Shown here piece after piece: positions 28,262 through 36,876 of a DNA stretch of 64,000 bases. Each line of letters opens with the position of its first letter. The stretch's first letter is position 1. Made by a program: the position numbers and the translations under genes. This DNA is from SZUA-320 sp963707875 (GTDB taxonomy: Bacteria; Gemmatimonadota; Gemmatimonadetes; Gemmatimonadales; GWC2-71-9), in NCBI GenBank assembly GCA_963707875.1, contig CAVPRU010000001.1, forward strand, positions 1,116,001 through 1,180,000, written 5' to 3'. The notes under the pieces are model-generated. The model searched no databases and was not told the DNA's origin. It saw only the letters and a program-made list of their open reading frames with translations.

Positions 28262-29013
28262 CAGGAGCCCTTCTCAGTCAAAGTGTCCCGCTCGACGAGC
28301 CCATCCTTGAGATGGATCTCGCGGCGAGCGTGGGCGGCAATGTCGTGTTCGTGGGTAACCAGAATGATCGTCTGCCCCTCGGCGTACAGCTGCTCGAAGA
28401 GCATCAGAATCTCTTCACTGGTCTTGGAGTCGAGGTTGCCAGTCGGCTCGTCGGCCAGCAGAATGCTGGGGTGGTTGACCAGGGCCCGGGCAATCGCCAC
28501 CCGCTGACGCTGACCGCCCGAGAGTTCGTTGGGCCGGTGGTGGACCCGATCGCCCAGCCCGACCCGGGCCAACGTGGCCTCGGCCGCTTCGCGCCGCTTC
28601 TTGGAAGAGACGCCGGCGTACACCATCGGCAGCTCCACGTTCTGCAGCGCGGTGGCCCGGGGGAGCAGATTGAAGGTCTGGAAGACGAACCCGATCTCGC
28701 GGTTCCGGATCCGGGCCAGCTCGTTGTCGCTCAAATCGGACACGGCATGGCCGTTGAGCCAGTACTCGCCGTCGCTCGGGCTGTCGAGGCAGCCGATCAT
28801 GTTCATCAGGGTGGACTTGCCCGACCCGGACGGTCCCATGATGGCGACGAACTCGTTGCGCCGGATGACCAGGTCGATGCCGCGCAGGGCGCGGATTGTC
28901 TCCGCCCCCATCACGTACTCCCGGGTAATCCCGCGGGCCACGATGACGGCATCCTCGGGGAGCCCGGGCGGGAGTTGCCCCATCCTGGAGGTCGGTTGCG
29001 TGGCGGTGCTCAT
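28261..29013 (-). CDS. MacB/LolD-type ABC transporter ATP-binding protein
   Basis: Cytoplasmic ATPase driving the exporter. 250 residues with Walker A GPSGSGKS, the Q-loop region FVFQTFNLLP, signature LSGGQRQRV, Walker B ILLADEPTGNLD and the H-loop in LVTHEHD. The sequence clusters with the MacB/LolD/FtsE type. It overlaps the TolC gene upstream by 4 nt and the adaptor gene downstream by 1 nt, implying coupled translation. Confidence 0.95.
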   Translation of the reverse strand: MSTATQPTSRMGQLPPGLPEDAVIVARGITREYVMGAETIRALRGIDLVIRRNEFVAIMGPSGSGKSTLMNMIGCLDSPSDGEYWLNGHAVSDLSDNELARIRNREIGFVFQTFNLLPRATALQNVELPMVYAGVSSKKRREAAEATLARVGLGDRVHHRPNELSGGQRQRVAIARALVNHPSILLADEPTGNLDSKTSEEILMLFEQLYAEGQTIILVTHEHDIAAHARREIHLKDGLVERDTLTEKGS

Positions 29014-30311
29014 AGCGGTCTCCCGATCAACGCCTCAATCGCGGCCCGGGCCCTGAGGTAGTCGAACTGGGCGTTGACCTCGTCCACCTCCGCCTGAGTG
29101 ACAGCCTCCTGGGTCAGCATCACGTCGAGAATGGTGGAGGCCCCAAGCCGGTAGCGCTCCTGCTGCACTCGCAGGTCCTCGCCGCTGGCCGCGACACTCC
29201 GTTGGGTGATTTCGATCCGCAGCCGGGCGGCTTCAAGATCGGCCAGCTGGGTGGTCATGTTGGCGATCACCGCGCGGCGGACCTCGGCCTCCTGAGCCCG
29301 GGCATTCTCCACGGCCACGTTGTTCTGCACCACGCCCTGTTCCCGGTTGAACCGGTTGAACAGCTGCCAGGAAAACGCCAGGCTGACGTTGTTCTGGGCC
29401 AGCAGTCGGTAATCGTTGCGGTCAGCGCCACTCAGTCCCGCGTTGCCGGACAACGTCAGGGTGGGCCAGTAGCCCGCCTTGGACACCCGAAGCGACGCTT
29501 CGGCGGCCCGGGTGTTGGCCGCAGCCACCTCGACCGCAGGCGCCTGGGCCAGCGCCTCGCTCATCAGCGCGTCCCGATCCGGCGGAGACAGCATTCGATA
29601 GAACGCGCTGTCATCCACCGCAGCGACCCGTTCGGTGGCGCCGATCAGCCGGCCCAGGTTGGCTTCCGCCGACGCCAGCTGGGACTGGGTGGTTACCAAC
29701 TGGAGCTGGGCATTCCCCACCCCGACCAGACTGCGAAGTGAGTCCGACCGGGTCGCGGCTCCGGCGGCCAGCCGGGCAATCGAGGTGGCGAGCTGTTCTT
29801 CCGCCCGACGCAGGCTGAGTTCCCGGACCACCAGCAACCGTCGAGCCGACAGCGCGTCGAAGAACTGGTTGGTGGTCTGGAGCGACTGCTGGAACCTGGC
29901 ATCCACCAGACTCGCGTCGGCCGCCGTGCCCGCCGCCCGAGCCGAGTTCAATTCACTGGTGCGCCGGAATCCGGAGAAGAGTTCCACCGAGGTACTGACA
30001 CTGGTCGAAACGCTCTTGGAGGTACTCCCGCTCTCCAGCAGGATTCCGGTGCTGTTGTCGATCCGCTGGTTTTCCGAGTAGGACTTGGACCCGTTGGCGT
30101 TCACGTTCAGGTTCGGGAGAAAGGCCCCCATGGCCGTCCGAATCCGGGCATCGGAGTTCCGGGCCACGCCCAGGGCCTGGACCACCCGTGGCTGATGACG
30201 CTCCGCCAGACGGATCGCCTCCCCCAGGGTAACCTCCTGCTGACCCGCCAGGACCGATGGCGCCGCCAAGCTCGCCAGCAGCACCACACCTGCCCACCTA
30301 ATTCCGACCAT
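29010..30311 (-). CDS. TolC-family outer-membrane efflux protein
   Basis: Trimeric outer-membrane channel of the exporter. From ATG 30311 (GGAGGGG upstream) the 433-residue protein has a signal peptide ending SVLAG and two copies of the outer-membrane-factor repeat. Helices such as LGEAIRLAERHQPRVVQA, LSLRRAEEQLATSIARLAAGAATRSDSLRS and VQQERYRLGASTILDVMLTQ are typical of the family. The strand NDYRLLAQNNVSLAFSWQLFNRF belongs to the barrel. Its first codons overlap the Spy-like gene by 14 nt. Confidence 0.9.
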   Translation of the reverse strand: MVGIRWAGVVLLASLAAPSVLAGQQEVTLGEAIRLAERHQPRVVQALGVARNSDARIRTAMGAFLPNLNVNANGSKSYSENQRIDNSTGILLESGSTSKSVSTSVSTSVELFSGFRRTSELNSARAAGTAADASLVDARFQQSLQTTNQFFDALSARRLLVVRELSLRRAEEQLATSIARLAAGAATRSDSLRSLVGVGNAQLQLVTTQSQLASAEANLGRLIGATERVAAVDDSAFYRMLSPPDRDALMSEALAQAPAVEVAAANTRAAEASLRVSKAGYWPTLTLSGNAGLSGADRNDYRLLAQNNVSLAFSWQLFNRFNREQGVVQNNVAVENARAQEAEVRRAVIANMTTQLADLEAARLRIEITQRSVAASGEDLRVQQERYRLGASTILDVMLTQEAVTQAEVDEVNAQFDYLRARAAIEALIGRPL

Positions 30312-30687
30312 TACCCCTCCGTTCACGATACAGGGAATCACGCCGCGCGAGCATCGCCTGATACTTCTGCTGTTGCACCGGATCGAGCTGAGCGACGATG
30401 GCGCTCCGGGCCACCTGCCGGAGCGAATCGAATCGCGGACGGATGTCCCGCCACAGCGAGTCCATCCCCGGCTCAAAGCGCTGCAGAATGGCGCGAATGC
30501 TGTCCTGCTGCGGGGCGGTGAGACTCAACTCGGTGGTCATCCGCTCCACGTAACCTTCCCGGCCACCCCGTCCAGACCCCTGGGGCCCATGGTGCTCCCG
30601 GTAGCTGGTCGCCCACCCGCCGATGACCGCCCCCACCGCTGCGGCCGCCAGCAACAGGCCCGCCGCCGACATTTTGGACTTGGTCAT
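30298..30687 (-). CDS. Spy/CpxP-like periplasmic protein
   Basis: 129 residues with an N-terminal membrane anchor or signal (AAGLLLAAAAVGAVIGGWA) followed by an all-helical domain. The motifs LSLTAPQQDSIRAIL and LDPVQQQKYQAML correspond to the paired LTxxQ-type motifs of Spy/CpxP/CnrX-like proteins, which sense or chaperone misfolded envelope proteins or metals. Its place between an anti-sigma factor and an efflux system suggests it reports envelope or drug stress to that sigma factor. It overlaps both neighbours. Confidence 0.75.
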   Translation of the reverse strand: MTKSKMSAAGLLLAAAAVGAVIGGWATSYREHHGPQGSGRGGREGYVERMTTELSLTAPQQDSIRAILQRFEPGMDSLWRDIRPRFDSLRQVARSAIVAQLDPVQQQKYQAMLARRDSLYRERRGNGRN

Positions 30688-31019
30688 CGTCCCTCCAGGA
30701 TGGCCACGGTCAGGACCGCCGCCTCGGCGTGCTGCGGCGCCACTTCCATCTGCACCGGGGCCGACGCCATTGGCCCGGTCGGCGAAACGGACTCAGGCCG
30801 GGTCACCATCCACAGCACTGCGGCTGCGGCGATCGCCGCCACGAGGCCGCGCGGGGCCCAGCGGGACAGCACGTCCCAGCTGTCCTCCGGCCCGGCCGCG
30901 AGCACGGTCTGCCGGAGCCGGGCAACAAAGACGTCCCCGTCTGCGGTATCGAGCGCGGCCCGCAGCTGGGCTCCCAGCTCCGGATCCGGACGATTGTCGA
31001 AGGCCGACTGCTCGGTCAT
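30684..31019 (-). CDS. Probable anti-sigma factor, short form
   Basis: 111 residues: a cytoplasmic N-terminal part (about 1-55), a single membrane helix (GLVAAIAAAAVLWMV) and a short external tail. No zinc motif is present. Identification rests on position: it overlaps the sigma gene by 4 nt (ATGA) and precedes the Spy-like gene, an arrangement like the RpoE-type CnrYXH or periplasmic-sensor systems. A direct family match was not recognised. Confidence 0.65.
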   Translation of the reverse strand: MTEQSAFDNRPDPELGAQLRAALDTADGDVFVARLRQTVLAAGPEDSWDVLSRWAPRGLVAAIAAAAVLWMVTRPESVSPTGPMASAPVQMEVAPQHAEAAVLTVAILEGR

Positions 31020-31567
31020 GGCGCTTCCTCCTGAAAGGCGCCCAGGGCGCGCCTTAACGCCCGGCGCGCGTGAAACACATAGGATCTGACAGTGCCCTCC
31101 GGAACCTTGAGCACCTCGGCGATTTCCGCATGGCTGTACCCCTCGGCATCGAAGAGCACCACCGCCACCCGATGCCGGTCCGGCAGGGTCGCCAGCGCCG
31201 CCCGCAATTCCTCGCGAAACAGCGCATGATCGGTGGCCCGATCCGGGGCCACGAAAGACGATTCCGCTGACTCCGGGATCGGTCCCGCCTGCCGCACCTT
31301 CCTCCGCCGGCCCAGATCGAGCGCCGCGTTGGCAACGATCCGCATCAGCCAGGGTCGAAACGGCCGGCCGGGATCATACCGACCGACGGCCCGCCAGGCG
31401 GCAATCATCCCATCCTGGACCGCATCATCGGCGTCCTCGCCGACTCCGAGAATCGAACGCGCCACCCGGCGCGCCTGGCCCCCGTACAACTCGACCAATG
31501 CCCCGAAGGCATCGCCGTCGCCGGCAGCCGCCTGCCGGGCCAGCCCGGCCTCGTCCACGTGACTCAT
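31016..31567 (-). CDS. ECF-family sigma factor heading the efflux operon
   Basis: 183 residues. Region 2 includes EDADDAVQDGMIAAWRAVG and RPFRPWLMRIVANAALDLGR; region 4 includes LPDRHRVAVVLFDAEG and SHAEIAEVLKVPEGTVRS. ATG 31567 was chosen as the first Met giving a normal N-terminus (MSHVDEAGLARQAAAGD); no strong Shine-Dalgarno is seen. First of seven overlapping genes ending with the MacB-type permease, so the sigma factor very likely controls its own efflux operon. Confidence 0.9.
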   Translation of the reverse strand: MSHVDEAGLARQAAAGDGDAFGALVELYGGQARRVARSILGVGEDADDAVQDGMIAAWRAVGRYDPGRPFRPWLMRIVANAALDLGRRRKVRQAGPIPESAESSFVAPDRATDHALFREELRAALATLPDRHRVAVVLFDAEGYSHAEIAEVLKVPEGTVRSYVFHARRALRRALGAFQEEAP

Positions 31568-31607
31568 ACGCGGACACCGCCACCCGTGTTGAGCCGCCGG
31601 GGGGCCA

Positions 31608-32993
31608 TCAGTCGCGGTCCCGCCGGATGGCCTGGATCCCGGATGCCACCGCCACCCAGAGGAGCAGCACGGCGAAGACCACGGCCATGGTGTTGGGGAC
31701 CAGCACCAGCAGCACGCCCACCAGCAGGGCGGTGACAGCCAGGGGACCAAAGGTGGCCAGCCTGGCTGTCCCGAAGAGGGTCCGGAAGGTGTTGACCCCA
31801 CGAGTCCGCAGCTCACGGAACCCCGGACGGTGAACCGCCGGGAGTTCACTGGTGCGGGTGATGTCCAGCCGGGTGGGTCCCGCCGTGATCTTCCGGAGGA
31901 CCGGCCGGAGGGTGATCTCGGCACTCAGCTCCAGATCCCGCCGGAACCGCGCTTCCATCCCCGTCGCAAACGCGGGGTCGTCGATCAGGACGTCGAGCTC
32001 CCAGTTGCCGTACAGGCTCGCGGGATTGAGGTTGCTCGATCCGATCCGGGCCCAGCGGCCGTCTGCCACCACGGTCTTGGCGTGCAGCATCGGACCATTC
32101 CACTCGTAGATCCGCACCCCGCCGCGCAGCAGGCGGCGATAGCCGATGCGGGTGAGGTTCCGGATCAACGGAAGGTCACTGGAACCGGGGACCAGCAAAC
32201 GGACGTCCACCCCATCGCGGGCGGCATCGAGCAGCGACTGAAAGAGCCGACGGGGCGCCACGAAGTAGGCGTCGGTCACCCAGTACCGCCTGGTGCTCCC
32301 GCCGAGGAGATAGTCCATCACCCGGAGGGCCCGATCCCGGCCCGGTACCCCGGCGATCACCCGCACTTCCGAGGGTCCCTCCGGCGCGACCTCACCGGCC
32401 AGCTCGTCGACCGGGAGCGCGGTGCCGGTTGCGGCCCAGGCGTGGGCAAAGGCCTGATCGAGAACGGTCGCCGCCGGACCCCGGATCGACACCGCGGTTT
32501 CGCGCCACGGCTGGCGCCCCCGCTCCGGATCGCCGGTCCACTCATCCCCGATGGAAAAGCCCCCGGTGAGGGCCCAGCTACCGTCCACGACGATCATCTT
32601 CCGGTGATTGCGGGTCAGGTTGGCGCCCAGGTCGAGGACCCGGAGTGGGTTGAACTGGCGAACCTCCACCCCTGCCCGCCGGAGCCGGTCCCAGAAGTCG
32701 CGCGGCGTCCCCGCGGAGCCGAGCCAGTCGGTCAGTACCCGGACCCGAACCCCCGCCTGCGCCCTGGCGATCAGCGCGTCGGCGAACTGCTTCCCGATCC
32801 GGTCGGGCCGGAAGATGTAGTTGTCGAAGTGAATCCAGGCCTGAGCCCGCTCAATCGCGGTCAGGGCCTCGGGAAAGATCTCGGGCCCATCGGTCAGCAA
32901 CCGCACCGCATTGCCGGGCACCGGGCGACCCCCGCTGGCCCGGTCGAGCGCATGGCCGGGCAGGGATGTGGACTGGGCAGGTTCGGAGATCAC
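31608..32993 (-). CDS. Phospholipase D / cardiolipin synthase-like protein
   Basis: Catalyses phosphatidyl transfer or hydrolysis at the membrane. 461 residues with two HKD motifs: H130-x-K132 with D137 (NHRKMIVVDG) and H304-x-K306 with D311 (LHAKTVVADG). Two hydrophobic helices lie at the C-terminus (about 405-450), not at the N-terminus as in classical cardiolipin synthases. It overlaps the HD-domain gene by 4 nt. Cardiolipin synthase (ClsB/C-like) is the most likely role; another phospholipid transferase is possible. Confidence 0.87.
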   Translation of the reverse strand: MISEPAQSTSLPGHALDRASGGRPVPGNAVRLLTDGPEIFPEALTAIERAQAWIHFDNYIFRPDRIGKQFADALIARAQAGVRVRVLTDWLGSAGTPRDFWDRLRRAGVEVRQFNPLRVLDLGANLTRNHRKMIVVDGSWALTGGFSIGDEWTGDPERGRQPWRETAVSIRGPAATVLDQAFAHAWAATGTALPVDELAGEVAPEGPSEVRVIAGVPGRDRALRVMDYLLGGSTRRYWVTDAYFVAPRRLFQSLLDAARDGVDVRLLVPGSSDLPLIRNLTRIGYRRLLRGGVRIYEWNGPMLHAKTVVADGRWARIGSSNLNPASLYGNWELDVLIDDPAFATGMEARFRRDLELSAEITLRPVLRKITAGPTRLDITRTSELPAVHRPGFRELRTRGVNTFRTLFGTARLATFGPLAVTALLVGVLLVLVPNTMAVVFAVLLLWVAVASGIQAIRRDRD

Positions 32994-33574
32994 ACCAGCC
33001 CGAGGCCCAGCTCGGCCTCCGCGGGCAACAGGGCATTCCGGACGACCATGATCAGTTCATCGAGGGGAATCCCGATTTCCTCGGCACCCTGTATCACGTC
33101 TTCGCGGCTGACCCCACGGGCAAAGGCCTTGTCCTTGAGCTTCTTTCGGACGCTCTTGACCTCGAGGTCGGCCAGGCTGCGCGATGGCCGGACCAGGGCG
33201 CAGGCAACCAGGAATCCGGCCAGCTCGTCCACCGCAAACAGAGACTGGGCCACTGGAGTGGTCCGGGCGACGCCGGTGTATCGAGCGTGCCCCATGATCG
33301 CCTCGCACAGATCGGCGGGAAACCCCCGGGATGCCAGGATCCGGACCCCTTCGGCGGGATGTTCTTCGGTGGCCGAGTGGGCGTCGTTGGGAAATCGCTG
33401 GTAATCGAAATCGTGGACCAGGCCGACCAGCCCCCAATGATCCGGGTCGGCCCCCAGCCGGACCGCCATCGCGCGCATGGCCAGTTCCACGGCGAGCATA
33501 TGGCGGCGGAGCGCTTCGCTCTCGGTGTATTCATGGACCAGCGCCAACGCCCGGTCCCGGGTCCATTCACTCAT
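32990..33574 (-). CDS. HD-domain phosphohydrolase-like protein
   Basis: Cytoplasmic 194-residue protein with the metal-dependent HD fold: first His at 25, the H54-D55 pair in LVHDFDYQRF, and a later His in IMGHARYTG followed by SLFAVDELAGFL. Family members hydrolyse nucleotides or cyclic nucleotides. It overlaps the DUF6941-like gene upstream (8 nt) and the phospholipase D gene downstream (4 nt), so all are likely cotranslated. The substrate is unknown. Confidence 0.8.
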   Translation of the reverse strand: MSEWTRDRALALVHEYTESEALRRHMLAVELAMRAMAVRLGADPDHWGLVGLVHDFDYQRFPNDAHSATEEHPAEGVRILASRGFPADLCEAIMGHARYTGVARTTPVAQSLFAVDELAGFLVACALVRPSRSLADLEVKSVRKKLKDKAFARGVSREDVIQGAEEIGIPLDELIMVVRNALLPAEAELGLGLV

Positions 33575-33971
33575 CCGATGGCGCCGCGAGATTGACGGTG
33601 ACCGGCACCCGCACCAGCGGCTCCTGGCCGAGCCCGATCTCGAACTGGTAGGTCCCGGGCCTCGGAAACGGAATGTCGAAGACCAGGACCGCGGCGGCCT
33701 CCACTTCGGTCACCCCGGCCGGCGGCTCGCCGAACCGAACCACCCCCTGCCCTCCGATCACTTCGCCACCCTGATCATCCACCAGCCGGATGGTCATCGT
33801 GTGTTCCCCGATCTCGGTTCGTCGCCCCCGGACCCGGACCACCAGGTGGCTTCGGGGGTGGAGCGCCGGGAACGACTGTACCCAGATGTGCCGGAAGATG
33901 CCGAGCACACTGAGCTTGCCGTGCTGATCGACCAGGGCATAGTCGGCGAGAACCGCGAAGTCGACGTGCAG
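33567..33971 (-). CDS. DUF6941-like small beta-rich protein with non-standard start
   Basis: The frame is open right after the cyclophilin stop (33975-33977), and the protein-like signal begins at once: HVDFAVLADYALVDQHGK, then LSVLGIFRHIWVQ. That N-terminus, and the pattern IGEHTMTIRLVDDQGG and FPRPGTYQFEIGL, recall the small DUF6941 family. No ATG, GTG or TTG precedes this part; the first usable codon is CTG 33971, while GTG 33908 would discard 21 conserved-looking residues. The true start may be CTG, or a base may be missing. Function unknown. Confidence 0.6.
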   Translation of the reverse strand: MHVDFAVLADYALVDQHGKLSVLGIFRHIWVQSFPALHPRSHLVVRVRGRRTEIGEHTMTIRLVDDQGGEVIGGQGVVRFGEPPAGVTEVEAAAVLVFDIPFPRPGTYQFEIGLGQEPLVRVPVTVNLAAPSDE

Positions 33972-33974
33972 CGG

Positions 33975-34421
33975 TCAGCTCACCCGGATCGATTCGATCC
34001 GGTCGTTCTTCCGGATGGAGCGAATCAACTCCACCCCTTCCCTGACCTGGCCGAAGACGGTGTGCTTCCCGTCGAGGTGGGCCTGGGGCGAGTGGCAGAT
34101 GAAGAACTGACTGCCGCCGGTGTCCTTGCCGGCGTGCGCCATCGACAGGGTGCCGGCCACGTGCTTGTGGGTGTTCCGGTGGGTTTCACACTTGATCATG
34201 TAGCCCGGCCCACCCGTCCCGACCCGGCGATCGTCCGGATTCTTGGAGAGCGGATCACCCCCCTGGCAGACGAAGTCATCGATCACCCGGTGGAAGTGGG
34301 TCCCGTCATAGAAGCCGTCATTGGCCAGCTTCTCGAAGTTGGCGACCGTGCCAGGAGTCTCCTCGTCGTAGAGATCGGCGACCAGGGTGCCTCGAGCGGT
34401 GAGAATCGTTGCGGTTTTCAT
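33975..34421 (-). CDS. ppiB: Cyclophilin-type peptidyl-prolyl isomerase
   Basis: Cytoplasmic folding catalyst (148 residues, no signal peptide). The active-site segments are FHRVIDDFVCQGGDP and GSQFFICHSPQAHLDGKHTVFG. The catalytic Arg (FHR) and the Gln of CQGG are present. It resembles the short bacterial PpiB type. It starts a minus-strand run with the DUF6941-like, HD and phospholipase D genes and lies 43 nt after the endonuclease III gene. Confidence 0.93.
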   Translation of the reverse strand: MKTATILTARGTLVADLYDEETPGTVANFEKLANDGFYDGTHFHRVIDDFVCQGGDPLSKNPDDRRVGTGGPGYMIKCETHRNTHKHVAGTLSMAHAGKDTGGSQFFICHSPQAHLDGKHTVFGQVREGVELIRSIRKNDRIESIRVS

Positions 34422-34464
34422 GCCTCGGCATATCCAGTGTTGAAGGTGTCGGAAGAATAACAGG

Positions 34465-35118
34465 TCATCGATGCCTGGCGGCCTGGGCCGGTGCGATCGG
34501 CTCGGGCAGGGAGGCCGAAGGGCAGAGTGCGTTCAACAGGCATTCGCCACAGCGGGGCCGACGGGCGATGCAGACTTGCCGACCATGCCAGATCAGGAGG
34601 TGGGAGATCAGGGTCCAGTCATCGACCGGGACGAGAGCCATCAGGTCACGCTCGATCTTGATCGGGTCGGTCTGCCCGGTCAGCCCAAGCAGCTTCGACA
34701 GCCGGCCGACATGGGTATCGACCGTGATGCCGTCGTTGATCCCGAAGGCATTCCCCAGCACCACGTTTGCGGTCTTGCGGCCCACCCCGGGGAGGACCCG
34801 GAGTGCCTCCATGTCGGCCGGCACTTCGCCCCGGTGCCGCTCCACCAGGGCGGTCGCCATCCCGATCAGATTGCGGGCCTTGTTGCGGAAGAACCCGGTG
34901 GAGCGGATCAGCTCCTCGACCTCCTCCTGATCGGCCGCCGCCAGCGCCTTCGCGGTCGGGTACCGGGCGAACAGGGCCGGGGTCACCATGTTGACCCGCT
35001 GGTCGGTACACTGGGCGGACAGGATGGTCGCCACCAGCAGTTCGAAGGGGGTGAGGTGATTGAGGGCGCAGTGGGCATCGGGATAGGCTGACTTGAGGAG
35101 GGTCAGGACCTGGTCCAC
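34465..35118 (-). CDS. nth: Endonuclease III
   Basis: DNA glycosylase/AP lyase that removes oxidised pyrimidines. 217 residues. The helix-hairpin-helix LPGVGRKTANV carries catalytic Lys115, the catalytic Asp is D134 (TVDTHVGRL), and the FeS cluster ligands C183, C190, C193 and C199 fit CX6CX2CX5C. Start GTG 35118 lacks a ribosome-binding site. ATG 35161 overlaps the polymerase X stop (ATGA) but is out of frame, so a small indel between 35118 and 35161 may hide the real start. It lies directly after DNA polymerase X. Confidence 0.93.
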   Translation of the reverse strand: MDQVLTLLKSAYPDAHCALNHLTPFELLVATILSAQCTDQRVNMVTPALFARYPTAKALAAADQEEVEELIRSTGFFRNKARNLIGMATALVERHRGEVPADMEALRVLPGVGRKTANVVLGNAFGINDGITVDTHVGRLSKLLGLTGQTDPIKIERDLMALVPVDDWTLISHLLIWHGRQVCIARRPRCGECLLNALCPSASLPEPIAPAQAARHR

Positions 35119-35157
35119 TGGAGGCGGCGGGGCGCCGGCCCGCCCGGATGCGGCCGG

Positions 35158-36876
35158 TCATCGAGGCCGCCGAGCCCGAGCGAAGGCAAGAAATTCGTCG
35201 AGTGGTCTGGTGTTGAGGATCGCCTGGGGACCGAGCCATCCCTTCCGGGCCAGGCCCACGCCGAACTCCATGTGGGCCAGCCCGGCGGTGCTGTGGGCAT
35301 CGGCCCCGATCGAAATCATCGCGCCGGCCGCTCGGGCCGCGCGGAGGTGGCGCCAGTCGAGGTCCATCCGGTGCGGGTCGGCGTTGATCTCAACCGCAAT
35401 CCCGCGTTCGGCCGCCCGGCCGAAGAGGGGCTCCAGGTCCATCGGGTACGGATCCCGTCCGTCCAGGGTCCGTCCGGTCGGGTGGCCCCAGATCGTCAGG
35501 TACGGATTGTCCATGGCCCGGAGCACCCGATCGGTCATCTCCACCCGGGAAAGCCCCGCGTCATCGTGCAACGAGGCGATCACAAAGTCGAGCTGAGAGA
35601 GGACCTCAGGACCGTAGTCCAGCCGGCCATCCGGCAGGATGTCGACCTCCACTCCCTTGAGCACCCGGATCCCGCCCACGATTCCGTTGACCCGGTCGAC
35701 CTCGGCCCACTGCCGCTCGAGATCCTCCAGTCGAAGGCCCCCGGCGTACGCGGCCGAACTGCTGTGATCGGTGATCCCCGAGGTACTGATAGCCGGCCTG
35801 CCCGGCGGCCCGGGCCAGATCCTCGATGCTGCTCGACCCGTCGGAGAAGTCGGTGTGGCAGTGCAGGAACCCGCGCAAGTCGCTGGTCTGCACCAGTCGA
35901 GGCAGTTCCACCAGCTCCACTTCGCCGGCACCCTCCCGTAGTTCCGGTGGGATCTCGGGCAGCCCCAGCGCCCGGTACAGGGTGCCTTCATCCGGCGTCG
36001 GGACGAACTCGCTTCCCCGCCACAACCCGGCCCCATGGAGGGCGTATCCCCGGGTGACCGAGCCGCGCGGCCAGCTGGGCGACATGGTTCCGATTCCCGG
36101 TGGCGAGCACCAGCACAGCCCCGAGATTGGCTGGCGAGGTGACCACCACCTGAACCGCCGTCCCTCCGGCCAGCCGCAGGGTCGCGCGTCGCTCATCCTG
36201 TCCGGCGAACTCGTCGACCCCCGGCACCTGCGCCAGTCGCCCGAAGACCTCGGCCGGTGGGGTTTCGGCGACCAGCACCATCACCAGGTCCCGGACGATC
36301 TCCATCCGGCGCCGCAGATCGCCGGCGGTGATCACCCGCAGCACCCCCGGGAATCCGCCCGAGTGCCGCTTCCAGATCGGTCGCCTCCTGCACCGCGTGG
36401 TGGATCAGCCGGACGGTGGAGGCGCGACGCAGGAACCCGAGACCGCGCAGAATGTTCTCGGCACTCCGCTTCCCGAAACCGGGTAGCGCCGCCAGCCGGC
36501 CGTCCCGGGCGGCGGCCTCCAGTTCGGCCAGCGAGTCGATGCCGAGCTGCTGGTGAATCCGCCGCGCCTTGGTGACACCCAGGCCGGAGATCGCGAGCAT
36601 CTCGACCAGACCTGGCGGAGTCTCGGCGCGCAGTTGCTCGTGAGCGACCGAGCGGCCGGTGGTGGCCAGGTCGGTCACCATCGCCAGAATCGCGGGACCA
36701 ATCCCACGGGTGGCGCGCAGGGATCCATCGGCCAACGCCTCATCCAGCAGGCCCGGAAGCCCGGCCACCGTCCGGGACGCCGAGCGGAAGGCCCGTACCC
36801 GGAACGGACTCTCGCCCTTCAGCTCGAGCAGGGAAGCCACCTGGTCGAGAACGTGGGCGACACCGGTCTTGTCCAT
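35158..36876 (-). CDS. polX: DNA polymerase X / PHP-domain family protein, three frame breaks
   Basis: Base-excision-repair polymerase and exonuclease family. The N-terminus (MDKTGVAHVLDQVASLLELK, FRVRAFRSASRTV, and HhH segments GIGPAIL and LPGFGKRSA) matches PolX. A weak middle part corresponds to the polymerase core. The C-terminal PHP domain has FLHCHTDFSDG, GITDHSS, EVDIL, IASLHD, IWGHPTG, VEINADPHRMD and GADAH metal-binding motifs. The frame breaks near 36360, 36060 and 35785 (GGGG for GGG). Repaired length is about 570 residues, as expected. The start overlaps the upstream stop (TGATG). The middle region lacks obvious polymerase Asp residues and may be non-catalytic. Confidence 0.85.

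Noticed and set aside
31830..33404. 524-codon plus-strand open frame over the phospholipase D and HD genes
   Set aside because: Opposite strand carries two HKD motifs and an HD motif in overlapping genes; the plus frame has no recognisable domain.
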